Below are positions 1 to 8,320 of a DNA stretch of 64,000 nucleotides, in pieces. Below the pieces are notes generated by a model, which was not told the origin of the DNA, did no database searches, and was given only the letters and a program-made list of their open reading frames with translations. This DNA is from Corallococcus sp. EGB (GTDB taxonomy: Bacteria; Myxococcota; Myxococcia; Myxococcales; Myxococcaceae). Positions within the stretch are counted from its first letter, which is position 1, and each line of letters opens with the position of its first letter. The translations under genes were made by a program, and so were the position numbers. The stretch is taken from positions 1,302,001 through 1,366,000 of the forward strand of contig NZ_CP079946.1 in the NCBI RefSeq assembly GCF_019968905.1, given 5' to 3'.

Positions 1-210
1 TTCGCCGAGCGGCTGAGCATGGGCCTGCGCCTGGTGTCGGGGGTGGACTGGGAGGCCGTCTGTGAGCGATACGGCCAGCCCGTGGAGCCCCGGCGCGCGG
101 AAGTCGAGCGACTCGTGGCCCACGGCTTCGCCACGCGCCAGGGCCGCAGGTTGGCCCTGACGGAGCGGGGGGCGGACGTGCACAGCGCCATCTGCGCACG
201 GCTGTTGTAG
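1..210 (+). CDS. hemW: HemW-like radical SAM protein, C-terminal end only
   Basis: Only the last 69 codons are visible; the start lies before base 1. The tail begins FAERLSMGLRL, continues with SGVDWEAV, and ends with GFATRQGRRLALTERG followed by a short helix. This layout matches the C-terminal winged-helix-like domain of HemW/HemN-type proteins, where a 'G-x-L..LTxxG' strand precedes the end. HemW is a radical SAM haem chaperone, not a true coproporphyrinogen dehydrogenase. The CxxxCxxC cluster motif is outside the window, so HemW versus another HemN paralogue cannot be settled here. The next gene follows after 26 bases on the same strand. Confidence 0.65.
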   Translation, partial: FAERLSMGLRLVSGVDWEAVCERYGQPVEPRRAEVERLVAHGFATRQGRRLALTERGADVHSAICARLL

Positions 211-236
211 GCGGCTCCAGGAAGGACGATTCGACC

Positions 237-1058
237 GTGCTGACCAAGTGGTTGTTGTGGATGGGCCTCACGATGCTGACGGGCAGCCCGCTGCTGTCCC
301 TCGGGCTGGTGGCCGTGCTGCTGTTCGCCGCGGACCGCTTCACGCTCCAGGTGCTGCCCAGCCCCATGCGCATCTTCAAGCGCTGGCAGCGCGCCGGTGA
401 GCTCGCGGGCACCATCCTCACCAACACCCACGACCGCCGCGCCCGCGCGGAGCTGGCCGACATCCGCGTGGGCCAGAAGCGCTATCAGGAGGCGGTGGAC
501 CTCTTGCGCCCCAACCTGGACGCGGGCGACGACGACGTGGACACCCTCTACCTGCTGGGCGTGGCCTACCTGGGCGCCGGCGACGCGCCCCGGGGCGAGC
601 TGCTGCTCACCGAGGCCGAGCGCCTGGACGCCGACTACCGCCAGGGCGCCATCGACCTGGAGCGCGGCCGCTTCCGCCTCCAGCGCGGCGACCTGAAGGG
701 CGCGCGCGAAGCCCTGGAGCGCTTCCTCCAGGTGCGCCAGGGCTCCGTGGAGGGGCGCGTGCTCCTGGCGCGCGCGCTGGACAAGGAGGGGCTGGACGTG
801 GAGGCCAAGGAGGCCCGCGACGCCGCCTGGCGCGAGTACGCCGCCGCCCCCCGCTTCCAGAAGCGCCGCGACCGCTGGTGGGCGTACCGGGCCCGTCCGT
901 CCCGCCCGCTGGCGTACGCCGCCATCGCCCTGGTGCTGATGGGCGTGGGGGCGTACCTGACCCGCTACCTGCCCACGCACGACACCTCCGGGCCCTACGG
1001 CGCCTTCGAGGCTGCGCCCTACGCCGCGGACGACATGGGCGGCGACGACGCGGAGTAG
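237..1058 (+). CDS. TPR-containing membrane protein
   Basis: A 273-residue protein with a GTG start and AGGAAGGA a short distance upstream. A hydrophobic segment near residues 10-33 probably anchors the N terminus. Residues about 60-195 form TPR-like helix pairs (ALDKEG, LLGVAYLGAGD, ALERFLQ). A second hydrophobic helix at about 225-243 (PLAYAAIALVLMGVGAYL) is followed by a short acidic tail. The TPR part between two membrane segments would face one side of the membrane and act as a protein-binding platform. The partner is unknown. It lies between the HemW-like gene and the DUF4388 gene, only 14 bases from the latter, so the three are probably co-transcribed. Confidence 0.75.
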   Translation: MLTKWLLWMGLTMLTGSPLLSLGLVAVLLFAADRFTLQVLPSPMRIFKRWQRAGELAGTILTNTHDRRARAELADIRVGQKRYQEAVDLLRPNLDAGDDDVDTLYLLGVAYLGAGDAPRGELLLTEAERLDADYRQGAIDLERGRFRLQRGDLKGAREALERFLQVRQGSVEGRVLLARALDKEGLDVEAKEARDAAWREYAAAPRFQKRRDRWWAYRARPSRPLAYAAIALVLMGVGAYLTRYLPTHDTSGPYGAFEAAPYAADDMGGDDAE

Positions 1059-1072
1059 TAGGCTTTCCGCGC

Positions 1073-2629
1073 ATGTTCCCCCCGCCGTCCCAGGTGCTGC
1101 GCCAGCGCGAGGGCCTGCTGGCGGACACGCCCTTCCCGCTGCTCCTGCACGCGCTGATGGTGGAGGAGCGCACCTGCACGCTGGAGCTCAAGGTGCGCCA
1201 GCGCGAGAAGCGCATCACCTTCGAGGACGGCGCCCCGGTGGCGTGCCAGTCCAACCTCCTGCACGAGACGCTGGGCAAGTACCTGGTGGAGAAGGGCCGC
1301 CTGTCGGAGGCGGACTACCAGAAGTCCCTGGCGGAGAGCGTGTCCTCGGGCATGCAGCTGGGCGGGCTGCTCGTGCAGAAGGGGCTCATCAGCCCCTTCG
1401 ACCTCTACAAGCAGCTCCAGGCGAACCTGGCGCACAAGCTGTTGGACTGCTTCCGCTGGACGGACGCGAAGTACCGCCTCATCGCGGACGTGGAGACCCC
1501 GGACGCCACCGTGCGCGCCAACAGCGCGCAGCTCATCCTCACCGGCGTCTCCACCCAGCTGCCCTTCGACACCGTCGCCACGCACTTCACCTTCACGGAC
1601 GACCGCCGCTTCGGACAGATGCCTGGCGTGGAGTCCGCCCCCAAGCTCTCCTCCAAGGACGCGCGCCTGTTCCAGGCCCTGCGCCAGCGCCCCAACTTCA
1701 ACGAGCTGCTGGAGCGCACCGGCTTCGACATGGACTCCGTGCTGCGCCGGCTCTACGCCCTGTGCCTGTTGGGCGTGGCGGGCTTCGTGGAGGACGTGGA
1801 CGCGCGCGCGGAGGAGCTGGCCCGGAAGGCCCCCGCCGCCCCCATCCCCGCGCCCGCTCCGGTGCCCGTCTCCACGCCGGTGCCCGTGCCGTCCCAGACA
1901 CCGTCGGGCACGCCCTTCTCGGACGAGGACGAGGCCGCGCGCAACGCGCTCGTGGGCGCGTTCCTCAACCACCGCAGCCTGGATCCGTTCGCGCTCCTGG
2001 ACGTGCCGGAGGACGTGCAGCCGGTGGCGCTGCGCAAGGCGTTCCTCGCCGCCGCGGACCGCTTCTCCCCGCTGCGCTTCCAGACCGCGGAGCTGAAGGA
2101 GAAGGCGGAAGGGCTGCTGGCCGCGTACGCGCGGGCCTACGGCTCGCTGTCGGAGCCGGAGCAGAACGCCATCTGGAAGAAGCGCCGGCAGGCCCACCGG
2201 GAGAAGGCGCGCAACGCCACCGGCCGGCCCTCCACCGCGGAGCAGTTCCGCATCCGCACGGACCTCCTGGACGCCACCAGCCAGTTCGACGAGGGCAAGA
2301 GGCGCCTGGAGGCGCGCAACTTCGCGGGCGCCTTCGAGTACTTCGAATACGCGTGCGACATCGACCCCAAGCCGCTGTACCAGGCCCACCGCGCCTGGGC
2401 GCGCTACCTCATGAGGCCAGAGGCCCATGGCCGGCTGGTGCTCCAGGAGCTCCAGGAGCTGACCCGCCAGGAGCCCGGCCTGGAGGAGGGTTGGGCCTTC
2501 CTGGGGGACGTCGCCCGGGGCGAGGGCCAGTGGGCGCTCGCGGACGAGGCCCTGCGCAAGGCCTTCAAGCTGAACCCCCAGCAGCGCCGCTACGTGGCGC
2601 TCATCCAGGAGATCGCCCGGCGGCGGTGA
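1073..2629 (+). CDS. DUF4388 protein with J-like and TPR regions
   Basis: I chose ATG 1073 (MFPPPSQVLRQREG), 14 bases after the previous stop; the frame stays open further upstream but only antisense to nothing conserved. The 518-residue product starts with a DUF4388/PATAN-like N-terminal domain (residues about 10-190: the strand-rich TCTLELKVRQREKRI segment, then ALxKYLVEKGRLSEADYQ). This domain is common in myxobacterial gliding and signalling proteins. A Pro/Ala-rich linker lies near 255-285. Residues about 300-365 resemble a DnaJ domain (DPFALLDVP, ALRKAFLAAADRFSP), but the HPD tripeptide is missing. The C-terminal 130 residues carry TPR-like repeats. The likely role is a cytoplasmic scaffold or adaptor. 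No enzyme motif is visible. Confidence 0.75.
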   Translation: MFPPPSQVLRQREGLLADTPFPLLLHALMVEERTCTLELKVRQREKRITFEDGAPVACQSNLLHETLGKYLVEKGRLSEADYQKSLAESVSSGMQLGGLLVQKGLISPFDLYKQLQANLAHKLLDCFRWTDAKYRLIADVETPDATVRANSAQLILTGVSTQLPFDTVATHFTFTDDRRFGQMPGVESAPKLSSKDARLFQALRQRPNFNELLERTGFDMDSVLRRLYALCLLGVAGFVEDVDARAEELARKAPAAPIPAPAPVPVSTPVPVPSQTPSGTPFSDEDEAARNALVGAFLNHRSLDPFALLDVPEDVQPVALRKAFLAAADRFSPLRFQTAELKEKAEGLLAAYARAYGSLSEPEQNAIWKKRRQAHREKARNATGRPSTAEQFRIRTDLLDATSQFDEGKRRLEARNFAGAFEYFEYACDIDPKPLYQAHRAWARYLMRPEAHGRLVLQELQELTRQEPGLEEGWAFLGDVARGEGQWALADEALRKAFKLNPQQRRYVALIQEIARRR

Positions 2630-2656
2630 ACGCCCGCCGCCGGAAGGGCCCGGGCA

Positions 2657-3319
2657 CTACAGGGCGTCGAGCTGGGCGCGGAGGCTCGAGGACAGGCCCA
2701 CGCCGTCCGACAGGTCCGTCATCGCCTGGTCGACGATGGGGAAGTTCGTGCTCGTGATGGTCTTGGTCTCCAGCAGGCGGAACAGCTCCTGGAAGTCCTT
2801 GTACTGGGTGACGGGGCCCAGCTCGAAGCTCTCCTCCGGCCTGGCTCCGTGGCGCTCGCTGTTCACGCAGTAGAGGAACAGGGGCTGGAAGAACCGCTCA
2901 CCCGCCGGCACCTCGATGGACACCCGCTGGGCCAGCATGCCGTTCTGCACGGCGCGGTTGCGGGACACGAAGATGAGGCCCGGCGGCAGCTGGAGCGTGA
3001 TGGGCCCGTTCGTGGTGTTGCGGAAGATGAGGCACAGGCGCACGTTCTCGCCCTGCCCCTTCGCCTCGTCCTCGTACTTGTTGTCACAGTCCGTGGGGTC
3101 GGAGTCATTGTAGCCATGGATGGGCTGCTCCAACTCCAGGCCCTGCGGAAGCGTGAACGTCGCCCCTTCCGGCGCGGACTCGTTGCGGCCCAGGCCGGGA
3201 CGGCCCTCGACGATGGGGTCGCCGCCGCCCCCGTCCTTCTCGTCGTCGTCGCCGCCGCACGCCGCCAGAGCCACCGTCGTCGCGACCAACGCCGCGCGCC
3301 ATGCCAATCGCCAGTTCAT
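2657..3319 (-). CDS. hypothetical lipoprotein, Myxococcota type
   Basis: The start ATG 3319 is preceded by GAGGAG at good spacing; the frame runs upstream to 3385, but that extension has no ribosome site. The first 20 residues (MNWRLAWRAALVATTVALAAC) form a signal peptide with a lipobox ending at Cys, then a GGDDDEKDGGGGDP acidic linker. The mature part of about 200 residues is rich in beta strands. It has paired cysteines (DPTDCDNKYE, VRLCLIF, FLYCVN) that may form disulfides. No family recognised; function unknown. It is convergent with the DUF4388 gene (27-base gap) and divergent from the pilin operon starting at 3568. The 240 bases between show no clear promoter to me. Confidence 0.7.
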   Translation of the reverse strand: MNWRLAWRAALVATTVALAACGGDDDEKDGGGGDPIVEGRPGLGRNESAPEGATFTLPQGLELEQPIHGYNDSDPTDCDNKYEDEAKGQGENVRLCLIFRNTTNGPITLQLPPGLIFVSRNRAVQNGMLAQRVSIEVPAGERFFQPLFLYCVNSERHGARPEESFELGPVTQYKDFQELFRLLETKTITSTNFPIVDQAMTDLSDGVGLSSSLRAQLDAL

Positions 3320-3567
3320 TGCCACTCCTCTGATGACTGCCTTGCCCGGCCCGATTGCTTCAACACCGCACCCGTTCGAGACCATGCATGGAGCGCAGCG
3401 TCAAGCGCCGTGACCCGGGCCCTCCCGCTACCCGACAACACGCCAGGTCACCCTCCACCCGGACCGGTCCAGTTGACGGATGGTGTCCAGCGGCGCGGGT
3501 GGGGGATAAGGTAGGAGAAGATTGGGGTCGGGAAGACGCTTACCTCATGTGACTCCTGGGGATGGTC

Positions 3568-4371
3568 ATGCGGTCCAGATACGAATCAGGGCAGGTGGCC
3601 GTGGAGACCGCCATCGTTCTTCCCCTGTTCATCTTCCTGCTGCTGGGCATCCTTCAACTGGGCCTGATGCACCAGGCGCGCCTGCTGACGAAGTACGCGG
3701 CCTACAAGGCCGTGCGGGCCGGCTCCCTGCACAACGGCAACGTGGAGATGATGGAGCGCGCGGCGCTCGCCGTGCTGCTGCCCATGATCAGCCAGGCCGG
3801 CAGCGGTGGCGCGGAGAAGATCACCCCCGTCAACGGCGCCTCGGAGTTCAACCAGAAGTGGAACGCCGTCTCCAAGAACAAGATGCCGGAGGTGAACCTC
3901 AAGTACGCGGAGGTGCAGATCTGCGGCCCCTCCAAGAACCTGATCACCTCCGACACCCACGACAACAGGGAGGCGGACTTTGATGACGCGAGGATCGCCT
4001 CCGGCAACGGTTCGGGGGGCGGTCAGGGCGACTGGGGAAAGAGCCTCCGCACCAAGCTGAGCATCCAGGTGACGTTCAACTACCGGCTGCCCATCCCCTT
4101 CGCGGACGTCGTCATCTACAACATCGCGCGGGGGCAGAGGACGCTCCCCTGGGTGCTGCGTCTGGGCAAGGAGGAGGACCAGACCAAGCTGTCATACGTC
4201 AAGTACAAGATCGATCAGAACGACGCGGCCGCCGCTCAGAAGATCTACATCCTGCCCATCCGCGCCACGTACATCATGCGGATGCAGTCCAATCTGTACC
4301 TGTCGAACTCGAACCTGCCGGATTCGTATCTCACGAACAAGTGCACGTTCACGTTCGACTCCCTGGGGTGA
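3568..4371 (+). CDS. TadE-family pseudopilin
   Basis: First gene of a six-gene operon. I prefer ATG 3568, with GGGGA five bases upstream, over ATG 3562. The 267-residue product opens MRSRYESGQVAVETAIVLPL. Gly at the cleavage position followed by four residues and Glu, then a hydrophobic helix, is the prepilin-peptidase signature of TadE/TadF pseudopilins of the tight-adherence (Flp) system. TadE proteins help initiate or extend the Flp pilus. The rest is soluble, presumably periplasmic, with a Cys pair (VQICGPS, NKCTF). The product is longer than classical TadE (about 190 residues). The next gene starts five bases after the stop. Confidence 0.8.
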   Translation: MRSRYESGQVAVETAIVLPLFIFLLLGILQLGLMHQARLLTKYAAYKAVRAGSLHNGNVEMMERAALAVLLPMISQAGSGGAEKITPVNGASEFNQKWNAVSKNKMPEVNLKYAEVQICGPSKNLITSDTHDNREADFDDARIASGNGSGGGQGDWGKSLRTKLSIQVTFNYRLPIPFADVVIYNIARGQRTLPWVLRLGKEEDQTKLSYVKYKIDQNDAAAAQKIYILPIRATYIMRMQSNLYLSNSNLPDSYLTNKCTFTFDSLG

Positions 4372-4375
4372 CCGA

Positions 4376-5908
4376 ATGAAGACCCGTCATGCTCGTGGAA
4401 GACGGAGCCGGGGCCAGTCGCTGGTGCTCGCCTGTCTGTCGTTCCTGCTGCTCGCGCTGATGACGACGCTCAGCTTCAACCTGAGCCACGCCCTGCGGGA
4501 GAAGATGAGCCTGCAGCAGCACAGCGACACGATGGCGTACTCCATGGCGGTGCTGGAGGCGCGCTCGCTCAACTATTACGCCGTCACCAACCGGGCCATC
4601 GCAGCCTCCTACGCGGCCATGACCAGCGTGCACGGCTACATGGTGGCTGCCAGCGTCACCGGCGACATGATGACCGCTGGCGCCTGGAACTTCGGCATCA
4701 TCGCCGTCGAGGAGCTGGCGCAGTGCTACCCCAACCTGTCGCACTGTGCTCACGCCATCGAGGCGGGCATCATCGCGGGCAAGTACAGCCAGAAGGCGAA
4801 CACCTACAACAACAAGGTGAAGAACCTGGAGTCGGCGTTCAACAAGGTCATCAAAAACCTCAATGACATGACGGACTCCCTGCACTCCTCCCAGGCCACC
4901 GTGCACATGGCGACGCGCAACGCCCTGCGCGGCTCCGGCCTGGACGACCTGACGGATTACAACGCGCCCGGAGCCAGCAACGTGAGCGCCGGGGTGGGGG
5001 GGCTCAACATCAAGGAGTTCGACTGCGTGGTGGACGGGATGGACTGCCAGAAGGCGCCCAGCACGGACGTGAAGGCGCGCGCCCGCTCCATGACCGAGGT
5101 CTCCAACGCGACGCGCCCGAGCTGGGCGGCGGACCGGAGCATCCCGGTGCTGATGAACGGCATCCCCACCTACCTCAACAACACCTTCCAGAAGTCCCTG
5201 CTCAAGGACATCCCCAGCCGGGGCACGCACATGGGCCTCGGCCATTCCGGCACGGCGAAGGTCGTCGAGTCCATGAGCGGCATCCATGGCAACGGCCAGT
5301 ACGGCGGCAACACCGGCAAGATGGTGGGCGCCGACGAGCACGGCACGCTGATGCAGCAGTGGCGCGACGGCTTCTCCGCCTTCCCCTACAAGGCCACCCT
5401 CAGCAGCGCGCAGAGCGGCAGCGAGCACAAGCCGGGCGGGGCGCACAGCGGGCAGCACACCGAATTTTCGGGCATCAACACCAAGCAGCTGTCCTCGTGC
5501 GCCAACTCGGGGAACTGCTTCATGAAGTTCCGCGGCATCGCCGACCCGGATGAGGACTGGGGCCAGCCGCACGTCTACAGCTACGTCACCAAGCAGTTCT
5601 TCGTCGGTGGCGGGACCAAGGCGCCCTGGGAGCTCAACAGCTCCGGCACGATGCGCTTCTCCCACGGGGCGCAGGGCGAGGGCGACCTCCGGCTGGCGCC
5701 CGGAGAGGGCGCCGCCCTGTCCAAGGCGCTGGTCTACTACCACCGGCTGGGCAAGGACGGCTGGAAGGAGGCGCCCAGCCTCTTCAATCCCTACTGGCGC
5801 GCCAAGCTCCATCCGTTCAAGGCCCCGGAGGCGGCCCGGGTGCTCGGCGCCGCGGGCAACTCGGAAGCCGGGCAGATCGCGACGGGCGCGGAGGACCTGA
5901 CCCTATGA
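4376..5908 (+). CDS. TadG-like pilus assembly protein
   Basis: A 510-residue protein. GGGGTGA lies just upstream of the ATG, within the end of the previous gene. The N terminus (SRGQSLVLACLSFLLLALM) has the Gly-Gln entry of the TadE/G class followed by one membrane helix, but Leu replaces the Glu at position +5. It may therefore not be cleaved by prepilin peptidase, as is usual for TadG. The remaining roughly 470 residues are extracytoplasmic and rich in Ser, Asn, Gly and His, with Cys pairs (AQCYPNLSHC, FDCVVDGMDC, SSCANSGNCF) suggesting disulfides. No vWA MIDAS motif is evident. It overlaps the next gene by ATGA. Confidence 0.7.
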   Translation: MKTRHARGRRSRGQSLVLACLSFLLLALMTTLSFNLSHALREKMSLQQHSDTMAYSMAVLEARSLNYYAVTNRAIAASYAAMTSVHGYMVAASVTGDMMTAGAWNFGIIAVEELAQCYPNLSHCAHAIEAGIIAGKYSQKANTYNNKVKNLESAFNKVIKNLNDMTDSLHSSQATVHMATRNALRGSGLDDLTDYNAPGASNVSAGVGGLNIKEFDCVVDGMDCQKAPSTDVKARARSMTEVSNATRPSWAADRSIPVLMNGIPTYLNNTFQKSLLKDIPSRGTHMGLGHSGTAKVVESMSGIHGNGQYGGNTGKMVGADEHGTLMQQWRDGFSAFPYKATLSSAQSGSEHKPGGAHSGQHTEFSGINTKQLSSCANSGNCFMKFRGIADPDEDWGQPHVYSYVTKQFFVGGGTKAPWELNSSGTMRFSHGAQGEGDLRLAPGEGAALSKALVYYHRLGKDGWKEAPSLFNPYWRAKLHPFKAPEAARVLGAAGNSEAGQIATGAEDLTL

Positions 5909-6978
5909 GCATCCGACTTCGCAGGGGCCACCGCGGCGCCGCCTCCGTGGAGATGGCGCTGTCGATGATCGTCCTCATCCCCATCTTCCTCTACGCCATC
6001 TTCCTGGACGACCTGCTGCGCTACTCACTGGACGCCCAGGAGGCGGCGCTGTCCACCGTCTGGGACTACACCACGCAGGACTACAGCAAGGACCTGCCGC
6101 AGAACAGGTCAGGCAGTGCCGGCACGGAGATCCAGTACTTCTCCCGCCTGACCTTCTGCGACCACGAGTCCGGCATCGACCGCACGGACCGGCAGGGCGG
6201 GGACGGCTCGTACCTGGACTGCAGTGATCCGGACCACCACAAGGCGGTGGTGGCCCACGTCTGCTGGATGAACAGCAACGCCAAGCAGGTGACGTGCGAA
6301 GCGCCCGACAGGGGCGCGGGCAGCTCGGTGGAGCCCCGCCACCGCATGTACCAGAACGAGTACACCAAGGGCGGCCTGGTGAAGTGCTCGGCCCGCGCGG
6401 TGGTGGAGAACTACATGCTGCCGGAGACGTTCCTGCCCCAGTTCGGCAAGGAGCCGAAGCTGGTGAAGAAGAACTGGAAGGGAGAGGGCGACGTCCACAG
6501 CAACGCCGAGGCCGGCGTGGGCGGCGAGGATGGCAACGCCTACTTCCTCAAGGAGCAGAAGCTGGCGATCATCACCGACACCTGGGCCATCACGGAGAAC
6601 GCGGACCGGGAGCCGGGGGACAAGGGCGGCGGCGAGATGTATTCCCGCGTCGACTTCGTCTACAGCCGCAGCCCGAAGTACGCGACCATGGCGCAGGCCT
6701 ACGCGACCTTCAGCCAGAAGATCACCCAGGACCTGCTCTCGCCGCTGGCCCTGGTGATGGGCGACAGCCCGCTCAAGCCGAACCTGGCCGTGAAGCCCCA
6801 CGACGGCCGCACGCCCACGCCCTCCATCAGCATGGCCCAGGAGGGCCGTGGTGGAGGCAAGGCCAACTACTTCACCACCGAGTGGAAGGACTGGGACAGC
6901 AACAAGAGCGAGGCCATCTACAAGCACGGGCAGCGCGGCGAGTGGTACATGGGCTGTAAGGACGCGGAGAAGTGCTGA
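5905..6978 (+). CDS. TadE-like pseudopilin (large)
   Basis: A 357-residue protein whose ATG overlaps the preceding stop (ATGA). The N terminus RGAASVEMALSMIVLIPIF has Gly, four residues, then Glu, followed by an uninterrupted hydrophobic helix. This is the same prepilin-type motif seen in the genes at 3568 and 8104. The soluble region has paired Cys residues (TFCDHES, YLDCSD, HVCWMN, VTCEAP, and MGCKDAEKC at the very end). That suggests a disulfide-stabilised extracytoplasmic domain. It is likely a minor pilin or assembly factor of the same machine. The following gene starts with GTG inside its last codons (seven-base overlap). Confidence 0.7.
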   Translation: MSIRLRRGHRGAASVEMALSMIVLIPIFLYAIFLDDLLRYSLDAQEAALSTVWDYTTQDYSKDLPQNRSGSAGTEIQYFSRLTFCDHESGIDRTDRQGGDGSYLDCSDPDHHKAVVAHVCWMNSNAKQVTCEAPDRGAGSSVEPRHRMYQNEYTKGGLVKCSARAVVENYMLPETFLPQFGKEPKLVKKNWKGEGDVHSNAEAGVGGEDGNAYFLKEQKLAIITDTWAITENADREPGDKGGGEMYSRVDFVYSRSPKYATMAQAYATFSQKITQDLLSPLALVMGDSPLKPNLAVKPHDGRTPTPSISMAQEGRGGGKANYFTTEWKDWDSNKSEAIYKHGQRGEWYMGCKDAEKC

Positions 6979-7835
6979 AGGAGCTGGCCCATCACCCCGC
7001 CTTCCGCGCGGGGGTCCTGCTGTTCTCCGTCGCCGTGGTGGGCGTGCTGCTGGGCGTGGCCTGGGAGGACGCCACCTACGGCAAGGTGGAGTCCGAACTG
7101 GAGCGCATGGAGGACCAGGCCGAAACGATGGAGGCGAAGCAGGAGGGCGTGCAGCGCTCGAAGCGGGAAGAGGCCATCCTGGCGCGCTCGCTGACGTACT
7201 TCCCTCCCTACCCGAACGCGGGGCGTCCGGCGGCGCTGGCGGCGGACTACCTGGGGCCGGACGTGCCCATCGCCGTCGCCTTCTTCACCACGAAGGACTC
7301 GTCGGATCAGGTCCTCCAGCACTACCGCAAGGTCATCCTGGAGCAGGGCCTGCCCGTCATCGGGGTGCGCTTCAGCGAGAACGCGGGCTACGTGGGGTAC
7401 TGGGAGCCGGAGGCGGAGGAGATCCGCCTCGTCTCCACGCTCCAGCAGGGCGGCGAGACGATGGCCTTCGTCTCCGCCGGGCAGATGGGCAACATGCTCC
7501 AGCGCAGCGCCGCGAAGATTCCGGATTGGGTCCCGGTGCCGCCGAACCTGCGGGAGGCCTCCACGCTGACGTTGAACATGGAGGGCCTCCAGAACACCGC
7601 GGTGAGGGGCCGGGTCGGGGCGCAAAGCGTGGAGGAGGCGGAGCTGGCCTACCGCGGCACGCTGCGTCTCATGGGCTGGAAGGCGGAGCCTGGCAGCTCT
7701 CCAGGCTTCCAGCAGCGCGAGTTCGTGGTGAGCAACACGGGCATGCGCGGGCAGGTCATCCTGAAGCAGGCGACGGGCAGCGACGAGGTGGAGTTCCACC
7801 TGTCGCTGATGCAGAAATCGGAGGCCTTGCCATGA
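6972..7835 (+). CDS. membrane-anchored protein with duplicated alpha/beta domain
   Basis: The start is GTG 6972, which overlaps the previous gene by seven bases. Residues 10-30 (FRAGVLLFSVAVVGVLLGVAW) form a single membrane helix. A short charged coiled segment (ELERMEDQAETMEAKQE) follows. The rest has two similar modules of about 85 residues. Both run as strand, helix ending Y-R, hydrophobic-G, then strands (module one includes SSDQVLQHYRKVI, module two VEEAELAYRGTLRLMGW). The repeat suggests a duplicated periplasmic domain. No named family recognised. Its place within a pseudopilin operon points to a role in pilus assembly or anchoring. It overlaps the next gene by ATGA. Confidence 0.6.
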   Translation: MLKELAHHPAFRAGVLLFSVAVVGVLLGVAWEDATYGKVESELERMEDQAETMEAKQEGVQRSKREEAILARSLTYFPPYPNAGRPAALAADYLGPDVPIAVAFFTTKDSSDQVLQHYRKVILEQGLPVIGVRFSENAGYVGYWEPEAEEIRLVSTLQQGGETMAFVSAGQMGNMLQRSAAKIPDWVPVPPNLREASTLTLNMEGLQNTAVRGRVGAQSVEEAELAYRGTLRLMGWKAEPGSSPGFQQREFVVSNTGMRGQVILKQATGSDEVEFHLSLMQKSEALP

Positions 7836-8107
7836 GCACCGCGCGAAAGGGACGCGAGGACATGAAGACGCAATGGGGTTGGGGACTGGCCGTGGGCGCG
7901 GTGCTGTTCGTCGCCCCCTCGGCCTGGGCCAAGGACTGCGCCCAGGTGTGCATGGACGACCTGGCGCGCAACAAGCAGCTCTGCAAGGAGCGCTCGAAGA
8001 AGCAGGTCGAGTGCGTGCAGATGTTCACGAAGGTCAAGGACATGTGCCTGAAGGAGTGCAAGAACCCCTCGAAGGACGACTCGCCTCCTCCGGAGGAGGG
8101 GGAATGA
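7832..8107 (+). CDS. small secreted six-cysteine protein
   Basis: A 91-residue protein. ATG 7832 has GGAGG seven bases upstream and overlaps the preceding stop (ATGA), so I prefer it to ATG 7862. Residues 11-34 form a Sec signal peptide ending SAWA before KDC. The mature part of about 58 residues holds six cysteines with mirror-symmetric spacing CX3C-X10-C-X9-C-X10-CX3C. It is highly charged and helix-prone, ending in a Pro/Glu tail (PPPEEGE). The pattern fits a disulfide-stapled helical hairpin exported to the periplasm. Function is unknown. It sits directly before the Flp-type pilin gene, so a role in folding or capping the pilus is plausible. Confidence 0.65.
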   Translation: MSTARKGREDMKTQWGWGLAVGAVLFVAPSAWAKDCAQVCMDDLARNKQLCKERSKKQVECVQMFTKVKDMCLKECKNPSKDDSPPPEEGE

Positions 8108-8286
8108 AGGCGCCCCGGGTCCTGTCGCGGCTCCAGCGCGGCCAGGCCATGGCCGAGTATGGCGTCATCACGGCGGCGTTCTTCGGCTTCACCGTGATGA
8201 GCTGGCCGTTCCTCGTCCAGCTGATCCGCGCCCTCAACACCTACTTCCAGTCCATCTACTACGTCATCCAGTCGCCCATCCCCTGA
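8104..8286 (+). CDS. Flp-type pilin-like protein
   Basis: A 60-residue protein overlapping the previous gene by ATGA. After a basic leader (MKAPRVLSRLQR) comes GQAMAEYGVITAAFFGFTVM. The Gly, four residues and Glu-Tyr pair is the Flp/Fap pilin signature cleaved by the TadV-type prepilin peptidase. The remainder is almost wholly hydrophobic (VMSWPFLVQLIRAL, YFQSIYYVIQSPIP). The size matches Flp pilins, which are usually 50-80 residues. It is last in its operon, whereas flp is normally first in a tad locus, so it may be a minor or divergent pilin. No TadA ATPase, RcpA secretin or prepilin peptidase is in the window. Confidence 0.7.
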   Translation: MKAPRVLSRLQRGQAMAEYGVITAAFFGFTVMSWPFLVQLIRALNTYFQSIYYVIQSPIP

Positions 8287-8320
8287 CGTGGGGACGGGCG
8301 GCCGGAGCGGGTGAGGCGGC

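Noticed and set aside
4349-5812. Long minus-strand open frame opposite the TadG-like gene
   Set aside because: Antisense shadow. The plus-strand gene has a proper pilin-type N terminus and couples to both neighbours.
8287-8320. Weak GCCG/CGGC hairpin between the pilin gene and the LivK-type gene
   Set aside because: Only four pairs with a long loop, which is expected by chance in this base composition.
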